A stretch of DNA of 64,000 bases from positions 8,470,701 through 8,534,700 of the forward strand of contig OY979726.1 in NCBI GenBank assembly GCA_963855995.1. Reading direction: 5' to 3'. Positions 12,501 to 26,870 of this stretch are shown here, one piece after another (positions within the stretch are counted from its first letter, which is position 1; each line of letters starts with the position of its first letter). This DNA is from Muricea muricata (lineage: Eukaryota; Cnidaria; Anthozoa; Malacalcyonacea; Plexauridae). The notes under the pieces are model-generated. The model saw only the letters and a program-made list of their open reading frames with translations, ran no database searches and was not told the DNA's origin. Position numbers and translations under genes: made by a program.

Positions 12501-15500
12501 GGCTAAAACGTGATTTTGATGATTGTAAGAGCGTTTCTTTTCAGTCTCAATGCATGTTGTAGGTTTCTTATTTCAATATGCTATTTTGCTAATGTCGATT
12601 GTTTCAGCGCCGAAAACATGATTGCGGACTTCCTATAAGTTCTCCAATTTCGATATAGAAGCTATCTTTTGGGTACGCGATTGCAATATATCGTTGTGCT
12701 CAACTCGTTCTTTTTAGCACTCAAAACGTCATTTTAAGCTCTAAAACGTCGCCGTGATCGATTTGAGACGGCAATTCTTAGTTCGCAGTCTGAGCATGTT
12801 TTTACGCTCAAATCGCTCCAGAACGCCTAAAACGCGATTTTGATTATTGTAAGAGCGTTTCTTTTCAGTTTAAAAGCAGGTTGTAGGTTTCTCATTTCAA
12901 CATGCTATTTTCCTTATGTCGATAGTTTGAGCGCCGAAAACATGATTGCGGACTTCCTAAGTTCTCCAATTTTGATTTAGAAGTTGTCTTTTAGGACCGC
13001 GATTGCAATATATCATTGTGCTGAAGTCGTTCTTTTTAGCACTCAAAACATCATTTTAAGCTCTAAAACGTCGCCGTGATCGATTTGAGACGGCAATTTT
13101 TAGTTGGCAGTATGAGCATCTTTTTACGCTCAAATCGCGTCCAGAACGCCTAAAACGCGATTTTTATTATTGTAAGAGCGTTTCTTTTCAGTTTCAAAGC
13201 TGGTTGTAGGTTTCTCATTTCAACATGCTATTTTCATGATGTCGATAGTTTGAGCGCCGAAAACATGATTGCGGACTTGCTAAGTTCTCCAATTTCGATT
13301 TAGAAGCTGTCTTTGAGCCGCGCGATTGCAATATATCATTGGGCTCAACTCGTTAACTTTAGAACTCAAAACATCATTTTAAGCTCTAAAACGTCGCCGT
13401 GATCGATTTGAGACGGCAATTGTTAGTTGGCAGTCTGAGCATGTTTTTACGCTCAACTCGCTTCCAGAACGCCGAAAACGCGATTTTGATTATTGTAAGA
13501 GCGTTTCTTTTAGGTTTCAAAGGAGGTTGTAGGTTTCTCCTTTCAACATGCTATTTTCATGATGTCGATAGTTTGAGCGCCGAAAACATGATTGCGGACT
13601 TGCTAAGTTCTCCAATTTCGATTTAGAAGCTGTCTTTTAGCTGCGCGATTGCAATATATCATTGGGCTCAACTCGTTCACTTTAGAACTCAAAACATAAT
13701 TTTAAGCTCTAAAACGTTGCCCTGATCGATTTGAGACGGCAATTTTTAGTTGGCAGTCTGAGCATGTTTTTACGCTCAAATCGATTCCAGAACGCCTAAA
13801 ACGCGATTTTGATGATTGTAAGAGCGTTTCTTTTCAGTCTCAATGATTGTTGTAGGTTTCTCATTTCAACATGCTATTTTGCTGATGTCGGTAGCTTGAG
13901 CGCCGAAAACATGATTGCGGTTATGCTAAGTTTTAGAATTTCGATTTAGAAGATGTCTTTTAGGTACGCGATTGCAATATATTAATGTGCTCAAGTCGTT
14001 CATTTTAGCACTCAAAAAATCATTTTAAGCTATAAAACGTCGCCGTGATCGATTTGAGATGGCAATTTTTAGTTGGCAGTCTGAGCATGTTTTTACGCTC
14101 AAATCCAGAACGCCTAAAACGCGATTTTGATGATTGTAAAAGCGTTTCTTTTCATTCTCAAAGCATGTTGTAGCTTTCTAATTTCAACATGCTATTTTGC
14201 TGACGTCGATAGTTTGAGCGCCGAAAACATGATTGCGGACTTCCTATAAGTTCTGCAATTTCGTTATAGAAGCTGTCTTTTAGGGCCGCGATTGCAATAT
14301 ATCATTGGGCTCAACTCGTTCACTTTAGAACTCAAAACATCATTTTAAGCTCTAAAACGTCGCCGTGATCGATTTGAGACGGCAATTTTTAGTTGGCAGT
14401 CTGAGTATGTTTTTACGCTCAAATCGCTTCCAGATCGCCTAAAACGGGATTTTGATGATTGTAAGAGCGTTTCTTTTCAGTCTAAATGCATGTTGTAGGT
14501 TTCTTATTTCAACATGTTTTTTTCTGATGTCGATAGTTTGAGCGCCGAAATGATGATTGCGGACTTCCTATAAGTTCTCCAATTTAAATATAGAAGCTGT
14601 CTTTTAGGTACGCGATTGCAATATATCATTGTGCTCAACTCGTTCTTTTTAGCACTCAAAAACTCATTTTAAGCTCTAAAACGTCGCCGTGATCGATTTG
14701 AGACGGATATTTTTAATTGGCAGTCTGAGCATGTTTTTACGCTCAAATCGCTTCCAGAACGCCTAAAACGCGATTTTGATGATGGTAAGAACGTTTCTTT
14801 TTAGTCTCAAAGCATGTTGTAGGTTTCTAATTTCAACATGCTATTTTGCTCATGTCGATAGTTTGAGCGCCGAAAACGTGATTGCGGACTTGCTAAGTTC
14901 TCCAATTTCGATTGAGAAGCTGTCTTTTAGCTGCGCGATTGCATTATATCATTGGGCTCAACTCGTTCACTTTAGAACTCAAAACATCATTTTAAGCTCT
15001 AAAACGTCGGCGTGATCGATTTGAGACGGCAATTTTTAGTTGGCAGTCTGAGTATGTTTTTACGCTCAAATCGCTTCCAGATCGCTTAAAACGCGATTTT
15101 GATGATTGTAAGAGCGTTTCTTTTCAGTCTCAACGAATGTTGTAGGTTTCTCATTTCAACATGCTATTTTGCTGATGTCGGTAGTTTGAGCGCCGAAAAC
15201 ATGATTGCGGACATGCTAAGTTCTCTGATTTCGACTTAGAAGCTGTCTTTTAGGTACGCGATTGCAATATATTATTGTGCTCAACTCGTTCATTTTAGCA
15301 CTCAAAAAATCATTTTAAGGTATAAAACGTCGCCGTGATCGATTTGAGACGGCAATTTTTAGTTGGCAGTCTGAGCATGTTTTTACGCTCAAATCGAGAA
15401 CGCCTAAAACGCGATTTTGATGATTGTAAAAGCGTTTCTTTTCATTCTCAAAGCATGTTGTAGGTTTCTAATTTCAACATGCTATTTTGCTGACGTCGAT

Positions 15501-17269
15501 AGTTTGAGCGCCGAAAACATGATTGCGGACTTCCTATAAGTTCTGCAATTTCGATATAGAAGCTGTCTTTTAGGTCCGCGATTGCAATATATCATTGGGC
15601 TCAACTCGTTCACTTTAGCACTCAAAAACTCATTTTAAGCTCTAAAACATCGCCGTGATCGATTTGAGAAGGCAATTTTTAGTTGGCAGTTTAAGCATCT
15701 TTTTACGCTCAAATCGCTTCCACAAAGCCTAAAACGCGATTTTGATGATTGTAAGAGCGTTTCTTTTCAGTGTCAATGCATTTTGTAGGTTTCTTATTTC
15801 AACATGCTATTTTGCTGATGTCGATAGTTTGAGCGCCGAAAACATCATTGCGGACTTCCTATAAGTTCTCCAATTTCGATATAGAAGCTGTCTTTTAGGT
15901 ACGCGAGTGCAATATATCATTGTGCTCAACTCGTTCTTTTTAGCACTCAAAACATCATTTTAAGCTCTAAAACGTCGCCGTGATCGATTTCAGACGGCAA
16001 TTTTTAGTTGGCAGTCTGAGCATGTTTTTACGCTCAAATCGCTTCAAGAACGCTTAAAAAGCGATTTTGATGATTGTAAGAGCGTTTCTTTTCAGTCTCA
16101 ATGATTGTTGTAGGTTTCTAGTTTCAACATGCTATTTTGCTGATGTCGATAGTTTGACCGCCGAAAACATGATCAGCCTTGCTAAGTTCTAGAATTTCGA
16201 TTTAGAAGCTGTCTTTTAGGTCCGCGATTGCAATATATCATTGGGCTCAACTCGTTCACTTTAGCACTCAAAACATCATTTTAAGCTCTAAAACGTCGCC
16301 ATGATTGATTTCAGACGGCAATTTTTAGTTGGCAGTCTGAGTATGTTTTTACGCTCAAATCGCTTCCAGATCGCCTAAAACGCGATTTTGATGATTGTAA
16401 GAGCGTTTCTTTTCAGTCTGAAAGCATGTTGTACGTTTCTCATTTCAACATGCTATTTTGCTGATGTCGATAGTTTGAGCGCCAAAAACGTGATTGCGGA
16501 CTTGCTAAGTTCTCCAATTTCGATTTAGAAGCTGTCTTTTAGGTCCGCGATCGCAATATATCATTAGGCTCAACTGGTATATTTTAGTACTCGAAACATC
16601 ATTTTAAGCTCTAAAACGTCGCCGTGATCGATTTGAGACGGCAATTTTTAGTTGGCAGTATGAGCATCTTTTTACGCTCAAATCGCGTCCAGAACGTCTA
16701 AAACGCGATTTTTATTATTGTAAGAGCGTTTCTTTTCAGTTTCAAAGCTGGTTGTAGGTTTCTCATTTCAAGATGCTATTTTCATGATGTCGATAGTTTG
16801 AGCGCCGAAAACATGATTGCGGACTTGCTAAGTTCTCCAATTTCGATTTAGAAGCTGTCTTTTAGCTGCGCGATTGCAATATATCATTGGGCTCAACTCG
16901 TTCACTTTAGAACTCAAAACATCATTTTAAGCTCTAAAACGTCGCCGTGATCGATTTCAGACGGCAATTTTTAGTTGGCAGTCTGAGCATGTTTTTACGC
17001 TCAAATCGCTTCAAGAACGCCTAAAAAGCGATTTTGATGATTGTAAGAGCGTTTCTTTTCAGTCTCAATGATTGTTGTAGGTTTCTAATTTCAACATGCT
17101 ATTTTGCTGATGTCGATAGTTTGACCGCCGAAAACATGATCAGCCTTGCTAAGTTCTAGAATTTCGATTTAGAAGCTGTCTTTTAGGTCCGCGATTGCAA
17201 TATATCATTGGGCTCAACTCGTTCACTTTAGCACTCAAAACATCATTTTAAGCTCTAAAACGTCGCCAT

Positions 17270-19850
17270 GATTGATTTCAGACGGCAATTTTTAGTTGGA
17301 AGTCTGAGTATGTTTTTACGCTCAAATCGCTTCCAGATCGCCTAAAACGCGATTTTGATGATTGTAAGAGCGTTTCTTTTCAGTCTGAAAGCATGTTGTA
17401 CGTTTCTCATTTCAACATGCTATTTTGCTGATGTCGATAGTTTGAGCGCCAAAAACGTGATTGCGGACTTGCTAAGTTCTCCAATTTCGATTTAGAAGCT
17501 GTCTTTTAGGTCCGCGATCGCAATATATCATTGGGCTCAACTGGTATATTTTAGTACTCGAAACATCATTTTAAGCTATAAAACGTCGCCGTGATCGATT
17601 TGAGACGGCAATTTTTAGTTGGCAGTCTGAGCAGTTTTTTACGCTCAAATCCAGAACGCCTAAAACGCGATTTTGATGATTGTAAAAGCGTTTTTTTTCA
17701 TTCTCAAAGCATGTTGTAGCTTTCTAATTTCAACATGCTATTTTGCTGACGTCGATAGTTTGAGCGCCGAAAACATGATTGCGGACTTCCTATAAGTTCT
17801 GCAATTTCGTTATAGAAGCTGTCTTTTAGGGCCGCGATTGCATTATATCATTGTTCTAAACTCGTTCACTTTAGAACTCAAAACATCATTTTAAGCTCTA
17901 AAACGTCGCCGTGATCGATTTGAGACGGCAATTTTTAGTTGGCAGTCTGAGTATGTTTTTACGCTCAAATCGCTTCCAGAACGCCTAAAACGCGATTTTG
18001 ATTATTGTAAAAGCGTTCCTTTTGAGTTTAAAATCAGGTTGTAGGTTTCTCATTTCAACATGCTATTTTCGTGATGTCGATAGTTTGAGCGCCGAAAACG
18101 TGATTGCGGACTTGCTAAGTTCTCCAATTTCGATTTAGAAGCTGTCTTTTAGGTCTGCGATTGCAATATATCATTAGGCTCAACTCGTTCACTTTAGCAC
18201 TCAAAACATTATTTTAAGCTCTAAAACGTCGCCGTGATCGAATTTAGACGGTAATTTTTAGTTGGCAGTCTGAGCATGTTTTTACGCTCAAATCGCTTCC
18301 AGAACGCCTAAAACGCGATTTTTATGATTGTAAGAGCGTTTCTTTTAAGTCTCAAAGCATGTTGCAGGTTTCTAATTTTAACATGCTAATTTGCTCATGT
18401 CGATAGTTTGACCGCCGAAAACATGATTGTGGACTTGCTAAGTTCTCCAATTTTGATTTAGAAGCTGTCTTTTAGCTACGCGATTTCAATATATCATTGG
18501 GCTCAACTCGTTCACTTTAGCACTCAAAACATCATTTTAAGCTCTAAAACGTCGCCATGATTGATTTCAGACGGCAATTTTTAGTTGGAAGTCTGAGTAT
18601 GTTTTTACGCTCAAATCGCTTCCAGATCGCCTAAAACGCGATTTTGATGATTGTAAGAGCGTTTCTTTTCAGTCTGAAAGCATGTTGTACGTTTCTCATT
18701 TCAACATGCTATTTTGCTGATGTCGATAGTTTGAGCGCCAAAAACGTGATTGCGGACTTGCTAAGTTCTCCAATTTCGATTTAGAAGCTGTCTTTTAGGT
18801 CCGCGATCGCAATATATCATTGGGCTCAACTGGTATATTTTAGTACTCGAAACATCATTTTAAGCTATAAAACGTCGCCGTGATCGATTTGAGACGGCAA
18901 TTTTTAGTTGGCAGTCTGAGCAGTTTTTTACGCTCAAATCCAGAACGCCTAAAACGCGATTTTGATGATTGTAAAAGCGTTTTTTTTCATTCTCAAAGCA
19001 TGTTGTAGCTTTCTAATTTCAACATGCTATTTTGCTGACGTCGATAGTTTGAGCGCCGAAAACATGATTGCGGACTTCCTATAAGTTCTGCAATTTCGTT
19101 ATAGAAGCTGTCTTTTAGGGCCGCGATTGCATTATATCATTGTTCTCAACTCGTTCACTTTAGAACTCAAAACATCATTTTAAGCTCTAAAACGTCGCCG
19201 TGATCGATTTGAGACGGCAATTTTTAGTTGGCAGTCTGAGTATGTTTTTACGCTCAAATCGCTTCCAGAACGCCTAAAACGCGATTTTGATTATTGTAAA
19301 AGCGTTCCTTTTGAGTTTAAAATCAGGTTGTAGGTTTCTCATTTCAACATGCTATTTTCATGATGTCGATAGTTTGAGCGCCGAAAACGTGATTGCGGAC
19401 TTGCTAAGTTCTCCAATTTCGATTTAGAAGCTGTCTTTTAGGTCTGCGATTGCAATATATCATTAGGCTCAACTCGTTCACTTTAGCACTCAAAACATTA
19501 TTTTAAGCTCTAAAACGTCGCCGTGATCGAATTTAGACGGTAATTTTTAGTTGGCAGTCTGAGCATGTTTTTACGCTCAAATCGCTTCCAGAACGCCTAA
19601 AACGCGATTTTTATGATTGTAAGAGCGTTTCTTTTAAGTCTCAAAGCATGTTGCAGGTTTCTAATTTTAACATGCTAATTTGCTCATGTCGATAGTTTGA
19701 CCGCCGAAAACATGATTGTGGACTTGCTAAGTTCTCCAATTTTGATTTAGAAGCTGTCTTTTAGCTACGCGATTTCAATATATCATTGGGCTCAACTCGT
19801 TAATTTTTCACTCAAAACATCATTTTAAGCTCTAAAACGTCGCCGAAATC
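17270..19850 (+). repeat. Tandem 4-monomer higher-order duplication (~1,289 bp x 2)
   Basis: About 17,270-18,558 and 18,559-19,847 repeat each other at 1,289 bp. Markers shared at this offset are CGCCATGATTGATTTCAG (about 17,265 and 18,553), GAGCAGTTTTTTACGC (from 17,629 and 18,918), ATTGCATTATATCATTGTTC and GTTCCTTTTGAGTTTAAAATC. The CGCCATGATTGATTTCAG marker also occurs at about 16,298, 967 bp (three monomers) earlier, so the block has been amplified at least twice with different unit sizes. Confidence 0.82.
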
Positions 19851-22050
19851 GATTTGAGACGGCAATTTTTAGTTGGCAGTCTGAGCATGTATTTACGCTC
19901 AAATCGCTTCCAGAACGCCTAAAACGCGATTTTGATGATTGTAAGAGCGTTTCTTTTCAGTCTCAAAGTAGGTTGTAGGTTTCTCATTTCGACATGCTAT
20001 TTTGCTCATGTCGATACTTTGAGCGCCCAAAACCTGATTGCTGACTTGCTAAGTTCTCCAATTTCAATTTAGAAGCTTTCTTTTAGCTGCGCGATTGCAA
20101 TATATCATTGCGCTCAACTCGTTCACTATAGCCCTCAAAAACTCATTTTAAGCTCTAAAACGTCGCCGTGATCAATTTGAGACGGCAATTTTTTGTTGGC
20201 CGTCTGAGCATGTTTTACGCTCAAATCGCTTCCAGAACGCCTAAAACGCGATTTTGATGATTGTAAGAGCGTTTCTTTTCAGTCTCAAAGCATGTTGTAG
20301 GTTTCTCATTTCAACATGCTATTTTGCTCATGTCAATAGTTTGAGCGCCGAAAACATGATTGCGGACTTGCTAAGTTCTCCAATTTCGATTTAGAAGCTG
20401 TCTTTTAGGTCCGCGATTGCAATATATCATTGGGGTCAACTCGTTCATTTTTCACTCAAAAGATCATTTTAAGCTCTACAACGTCGGCGTGATCGATTTG
20501 AGACGGCAATTTTTAGTTGGCATTCTGAGCATCTTTTTACGCTCAAATCGCTTCAAGAACGCCTAAAACGCGATTTTTATGATTGAAAGAGCGTTTCTTT
20601 TCAGTTTCAAAGCAGGTTGTAGGTTTCTCATTTCAACATGCTATTTTGCTCATGTCGATAGTTTAAACGCCGAAAATGTGATTGCGCGCTTGCTAAGTTC
20701 TCTAATTTCGATTTAGAAGCTGCCTTTTAGGTCCGTGATTGCAATATATCATTTGGCTCAACTCGTTCACTTTAGCACTCAAAACATTATTTTAAGCTCT
20801 AAAACGTCGCCGTGATCGATTTGAGACGACAATTTTTAGTTGGCACTCTGAGCATGTTTTTACGCTCAAATCGCTTCCAGAATGCCTAAAACGCGATTTT
20901 GATGATTTTAAGAGCGTTTCTTTTCAGCTCATAGCATGTTGCAGGTTTCTCATTTCAAGATGCTATTTTGCTCATGTCGATAGTTTGAGTGCCGAAAACA
21001 CGATTGCGGACTTGCTAAGTTTTCCAATTTCGATTTAGAAGCTGTGTTTTAGCTGCGCGATTGCAATATATCATACGGCTGAACTCGTTCACTTTAGCAC
21101 TCAAAACATTATTTTAAGCTCTAAAACGTCGCCGTGATCGATTTGAGACGGCAATTTTAGTTGGCAGTCTGAGCATCTTTTTACGCTCAAATCGCTTCCA
21201 GAACGCCTAAAACGCGATTTTGATTATTGTAAGAGCGTTTCTTTTCAATCTCAAAGCATGTTGTAGGTTTCTCATTTCAACATGCTATTTTGCTCATGTC
21301 GATAGTTTGAGCGCCGAAAACATGATTGCGGACTTGCTAAGTTCTCCAATTTCGATTTAGAAGCTGTCTTTTAGGTCTGCCATTGCAATATATCATTGGG
21401 CTCAACTCGTTAATATTTCACTCAAAACATCATTTTAAGCTCTAAAACGTCGCCGTGATCGATTTGAGACGGCAATTTTTAGTTGGCAGTCTGGGTATCT
21501 TTTTACGCTCAAATCTTTCCCAGAACGCCTAAAACGCGATTTTGATGATTGTAAGAGCGTTTCTTTTCAGTTTCATAGCATGTTGCAGGTTTCTCATTTC
21601 AAGATGCTATTTTGCTCATGTCGATAGTTTGAGCGCCGAAAACATGATTGCGGACTTGCTAAGTTCTCTAATTTTGATTTAGAAGCTGTCTTTTAGGTCC
21701 GCGATTGCAATATATCATTGGGCTCAACTCGTTCACTTTAGCACTCAAAACATTATTTTAAGCTATTAAACGTCGCCGTGACCGATTTGAGGCGGCAATT
21801 TTTAGTTGGCAGTCTTAGCATGTTTTTACGCTTAAATCGTTTCCAGAACGCCTAAAACGCGATTTTGATGATTGTAAGAGCGTTTCTCTTCAGTCTCATA
21901 GCAAGTTGCAGGTTTCTCATTTCAAGATGCTATTTTGCTCATGTCGATAGTTTGAGCGCCGAAAACATGATTGCGGACTTGCTACGTTCTCCTATTTCGA
22001 TTTAGAAGGTGTCTTTTAGGTCCGCGATTGCAATATATCATTAGGCTCAA

Positions 22051-22156
22051 ATCGATCACGGCGACGTTTTCGAGCTTAAAATAATGTTTTGAGTGCTAAA
22101 GTGAACGAGTTGAGCCCAATGATATATTGCAATCGCGGACCTAAAAGACAGCTTCT
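22051..22156 (-). repeat. Reversed satellite stretch 1 (~106 bp)
   Basis: The array runs forward to ATTAGGCTCAA, then continues as the reverse complement of the monomer from ATCGATCACGG to GACAGCTTCT, then returns to + orientation through TAAACGTTGGCTCTTAAACG. CTCAA is common to both strands at the left junction, giving a 5-bp microhomology. The reversed stretch has GTTTTCGAGC where the normal complement has GTTTTAGAGC. The copies at 45-57 kb show that change plus another, so this copy looks like the earlier form. Confidence 0.9.
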
Positions 22157-25100
22157 TAAACGTTGGCTCTTAAACGTCGCCGTGATCGATTTTAGACGGC
22201 AATTTTTAGTTGGCAGTCTGAGCATCTTTTTACGCTCAAATCGCTTCCAAAACGCCTAAAACGCGATTTTGATTATTGTAAGAGCGTTTCATTTCAGTCT
22301 CAAAGCATGTTGTAGGTTTCTCATTTCAACATGCTATTTTGCTCATGTTGATAGTTTGAGCGGCGAAAACATGATTGTGGACTTGCTAAGTTCTCCAATT
22401 TTGATTTAGAAGCTGTCTTTTAGGTCTGCGATTGCAATATATCATTGGGCTCAACTCGTTCACTTTACCACTCAAAACATAATTTTAAGCTCTTAAACGT
22501 CGCCGTGATCGATTTTAGACGGCAATTTTTAGTTGGCAGTCTGAGCATGTTTTTACGCGCAAATCGCTTGCAGAACGGCTAAAACGCGATTTTGATGATT
22601 GTAAGAGCGTTTCTTTTCTGTCTGAAAGCATGTTGTAGGTTTCTCTTTTCAACATGCTATTTTGCTCATGTCGATAGTTTGAGCGCCGAAAACATGATTG
22701 CGGACTTGCTACGTTCTCCAATTTCGATTTAGAAGCTGTCTTTTAGGTCCTGGATTGCAATATATCATTGGGCTCAACTCGTTCACTTTAGCACTCAAAA
22801 CAACATTTTAAGTTCTAAAACGTCGCGGTGATCGATTTGAGACGTCAATTTTTAGTTGGCAGTCTGAGCATCTTTTTACGCTCAAATCGCTTCCAGAACG
22901 CCTAAATCGCGATTTTGATGATTGTAAGAGCGTTTCTTTTCAGTCTCAAAGCATGTTGTAGGTTTCTCATTTCAACATGCTATTTTGGTCATGTCGATAG
23001 TTTGAGCGCCGAAAACATGATTGTGGACTAGCTAAGTTCTCCAATTTCGATTTAGAAGCTGTCTTTTAGCTGCGCGATTGCAATATATCATTGGGCTCAA
23101 CTCGTTCACTTTAGCACTGAAAAAATTATTTTAAGCACTAAAACGTCGCCGTGATCGATTTGAGACGGCAATTTTTAGTTGGCAATCTGAGCATCTTTTT
23201 ACGTAAAATCGCTTCGAGAATGGCTAAAACGCGATTTTTATGATTTTAAGAGCGTTTCTTTTCAGTTTCAAAGCAGGTTGTGGGTTTCTCATTTCAACAT
23301 GCTATTTTGCTCATGTCAATAGTTTGAGCGCCGAAAACATGATTGCGGACTTGCTAAGTTCTCCAATTTCGATTTAGAAGCTGTCTTTTAGGTCCGCGAT
23401 TGCAATATATCATTGGGGTCAACTCGTTAATTTTTCACTCGAAACATCATTTTAAGCTCTAAAACGTCGCCGTGATCGATTTGAGACGGCAATTTTTAGT
23501 TGGCATTCTGAGCATCTTTTACGCTCAAATCGCTTCCAGAACGCCTAAAACGCGATTTTTATGATTGAAAGAGCGTTTCTTTTCAGTTTGAAAGCAGGTT
23601 GTAGGTTTCTCATTTCAACATGCTATTTTGCTCATGTCGATAGTTTGAACGCCGAAAATGTGATTGCGGGCTTGCTAAGTTCTCCAATTTCGATTTAGAA
23701 GCTGCCTTTTAGGTCCGTGATTGCAATATATCATTGGGCTCAACTCGTTCACTTTAGCACTCAAAACAACATTGTAAGCTCTAAAACGTCGCCGTGATCG
23801 ATTTGAGACGACAATTTTTAGTTGGCAGTCTGAGCATGTTTTTACGCTCAAATCGCTTCCAGAACGCCTAAAACGCGATTTTGATGATTGTAAGAGCGTT
23901 TCTTTTCAGCTCATAGCATGTTGCATGTTTCTCATTTCAAGATGCTATTTTGCTCATGTGGATAGTTTGAGCGCCGAAACACGATTGCGGACTTGCTAAG
24001 TTCTCCAATTTCGATTTAGAAGCTGTGTTTTAGCTGCGCGATTGCAATATATCATATGGCTCAACTCGTTCACTTTAGCACTCAAAACATTATTTTAAGC
24101 TCTAAAACGTCGCCGTGATCGATTTGAGACGGCAATTTTAGTTGGCAGTCTGAGCATCTTTTTACGCTCAACTCGCTTCCAGAACGGCTAAAACGCGATT
24201 TTGATGATTGTAAGAGCGTTTCTTTTCTGTCTGAAAGCATGTTGTAGGTTTCTCATTTCAACATGCTATTTTGCTCATGTCGATAGTTTGAGCGCCGAAA
24301 ACATGATTGCGGACTTGCTACGTTCTCCAATTTCGATTTAGAAGCTGTCTTTTTGGTCGTGGATTGCAATATATCATTGGGCTCAACTCGTTCACTTTAG
24401 CACTCAAAACAACATTTTAAGTTCTAAAACGTCGCGGTGATCGATTTGAGACGTCAATTTTTAGTTGGCAGTCTGAGCATCTTTTTACGCTCAAATCGCT
24501 TCCAGAACGCCTAAATCGCGATTTTGATGATTGTAAGAGCGTTTCTTTTCAGTCTCAAAGCATGTTGTAGGTTTCTCATTTCAACATGCTATTTTGGTCA
24601 TGTCGATAGTTTGAGCGCCGAAAACATGATTGTGGATTAGCTAAGTTCTCCAATTTCGATTTAGAAGCTGTCTTTTAGCTGCGCGATTGCAATATATCAT
24701 TGGGCTCAACTCGTTCACTTTAGCACTCAAAACATTATTTTAAGCACTAAAACGTCGCCGTGATCGATTTGAGACGGCAATTTTTAGTTGGCAATCTGAG
24801 CATCTTTTTACGTAAAATCGCTTCGAGAATGGCTAAAACGCGATTTTTATGATTTTAAGAGCGTTTCTTTTCAGTTTCAAAGAAGGTTGTAGGTTTCTCA
24901 TTTCAACATGCTATTTTGCTCATGTCAATAGTTTGAGCGCCGAAAACATGATTGCGGACTTGCTAAGTTCTCCAATTTCGATTTAGAAGCTGTCTTTTAG
25001 GTCCGCGATTGCAATATATCATTGGGCTCAACTCGTTCACTTTAGCACTCAAAACATTATTTTAAGCTCTAAAACGTCGCCGTGATCGATTTGAGACGGC

Positions 25101-25559
25101 AATTTTAGTTGGCAGTCTGAGCATCTTTTTACGCTCAAATCGCTTCCAGAACGCCTAAAACGCGATTTTGATTATTGTAAGAGCGTTTCTTTTGAGTTTC
25201 AAATCAGGTTGTAGGTTTCTCATTTCAACATGCTATTTTGAAAATGTCGATAGTTTGAGCGCCGAAAACGTGATTGCGGACTTGCTAAGTTCTCCAATTT
25301 CGATTTAGAAGCTGTCTGTTAGGTCCGGGATTGCAATATATCATTGGGCTCAACTCGTTCACTTTAGCACTCAAAGCATTATTTTAAGCTCTAAAACGTC
25401 GCCGTGATCGATTTGTGACGCCAATTTTTAGTTGGCAGTCTGAGCATCTTTTTACGCTCAAATCGCTTCAAGAACGCCTAAAACGCGATTTTGATGATTT
25501 TAAGAGCGTTTCTTTTCAGTTTCAAAGCAGGTTGTAGGTTTCTCATTTCAGCATGCTAT

Positions 25560-26870
25560 TTTCATGATGTCGATAGTTTGAGCGCCGAAAACGTGATTGC
25601 GTACTTGCTAAGTTCTCCAATTTCGATTTAGAAGCTGTCTTTTAGGTCGGCGATTGCAATATATCATTGGGCTCAACTCGTTCACTTTAGCACTCAAAAC
25701 ATTATTTTAAGCTCTAAAACGTCGCGGTGATCGATTTGAGACGGCAATTTTTAGTTGGCATTCTGAGCATCTTTTACACTCAAATCGCTTCCAGAACGCC
25801 TAAAACGCGATTTTGATGATTTTAAGAGCGTTTCTTTTCAGTTTCAAAGCAGGTTGTAGGTTTCTCATTTCAGCATGCTATTTTCATGATGTCGATAGTT
25901 TGAGCGCCGAAAACGTGATTGCGTACTTGCTAAGTTCTCCAATCTCGATTTAGAAGCTGTCTTTTAGGTCGGCGATTGCAATATATCATTGGGCTCAACT
26001 CGTTCACTTTAGCACTCAAAGCATTATTTAAAGCTCTAAAACGTCGAAGTGATCGATTTGAGACGGCAATTTTTAGTTGGCAGTCAGAGCATCTTTTTAC
26101 ACTCAAATCGCTTCCAGAACGCCTAAAACGCGATTTTGAGGATTGTAAGAGCGTTTCTTTTTAGTCTCAAAGCATGTTGTAGGTTTCTCATTTAAACATG
26201 CTATTTTCATGATGTCGATAGTTTGAGCGCCGAAAACGTGATTGCGGACTTGCTAAGTTCTCCAATTTCGATTTAGAAGCTGTCTTTTAGGTCCGCGATT
26301 GCAATATATCATTGGGCTCAACTCGTTCACTTTAGCACTCAAAACATTATTTTAAGCTCTAAAACGTCGCCGTGATCGATTTGAGACGGCAATTTTTAGT
26401 TGGCATTCTGAGCATCTTTTACGCTCAAATCGCTTCCAGAACGCCTAAAACGCGATTTTGATGATTTTAAGAGCGTTTCTTTTCAGTTTCAAAGCAGGTT
26501 GTAGGTTTCTCATTTCAGCATGCTATTTTCATGATGTCGATAGTTTGAGCGCCGAAAACGTGATTGCGTACTTGCTAAGTTCTCCAATTTCGATTTAGAA
26601 GCTGTCTTTTAGGTCGGCGATTGCAATATATCATTAGGCTCAACTCGTTCACTTTAGCACTCAAAGCATTATTTAAAGCTCTAAAACGTCGAAGTGATCG
26701 ATTTGAGACGGCAATTTTTAGTTGGCAGTCAGAGCATCTTTTTACACTCAAATCGCTTCCAGAACGCCTAAAACGCGATTTTGAGGATTGTAAGAGCGTT
26801 TCTTTTCAGTCTCAAAGCATGTTGTAGGTCTCTCATTTCAACATGCTATTTTGCGCATGTCGATAGTTTG
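25560..26870 (+). repeat. Tandem 2-monomer duplication (~645 bp)
   Basis: The pair of monomers marked by TTTCAGCATGCTATTTTCATG with GATTGCGTACTTGC, followed by the ACGTCGAAGTGATCG monomer with CAGTCAGAGCATC, occurs at about 25.86-26.2 kb and again at about 26.5-26.85 kb, offset 645 bp. The same pair recurs at 31.7-32.6, 37.8-38.1, 44.3-44.6 and 53.1-53.4 kb, so it is a mobile unit of the array's own recombination history. Confidence 0.75.

Larger units (their letters stand above)
1..19850 (+). repeat. Left variant block of the satellite
   Basis: Monomers here mostly carry GCTGATGTCG, ACATCATTTTAAG, often GTGCTCAACTCGTTCTTTTTAG or GTACGCGATT, and in many copies CTTCCTATAAGTTCTCC or GACGGATATTTTTAG. 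These forms become rare or absent to the right. A monomer class with a 6-bp deletion (CTCAAATCCAGAACG) occurs near 2,140, 9,255, 14,100, 17,650 and 18,940. It is a useful marker of how blocks were copied. The right boundary is a zone around 19.8-20.7 kb, not a point. Boundaries are by eye. Confidence 0.75.

Noticed and set aside
22515..22721. 68-codon frame on the minus strand
   Set aside because: Complement of ordinary satellite sequence, not repeated as an open frame in neighbouring monomers.
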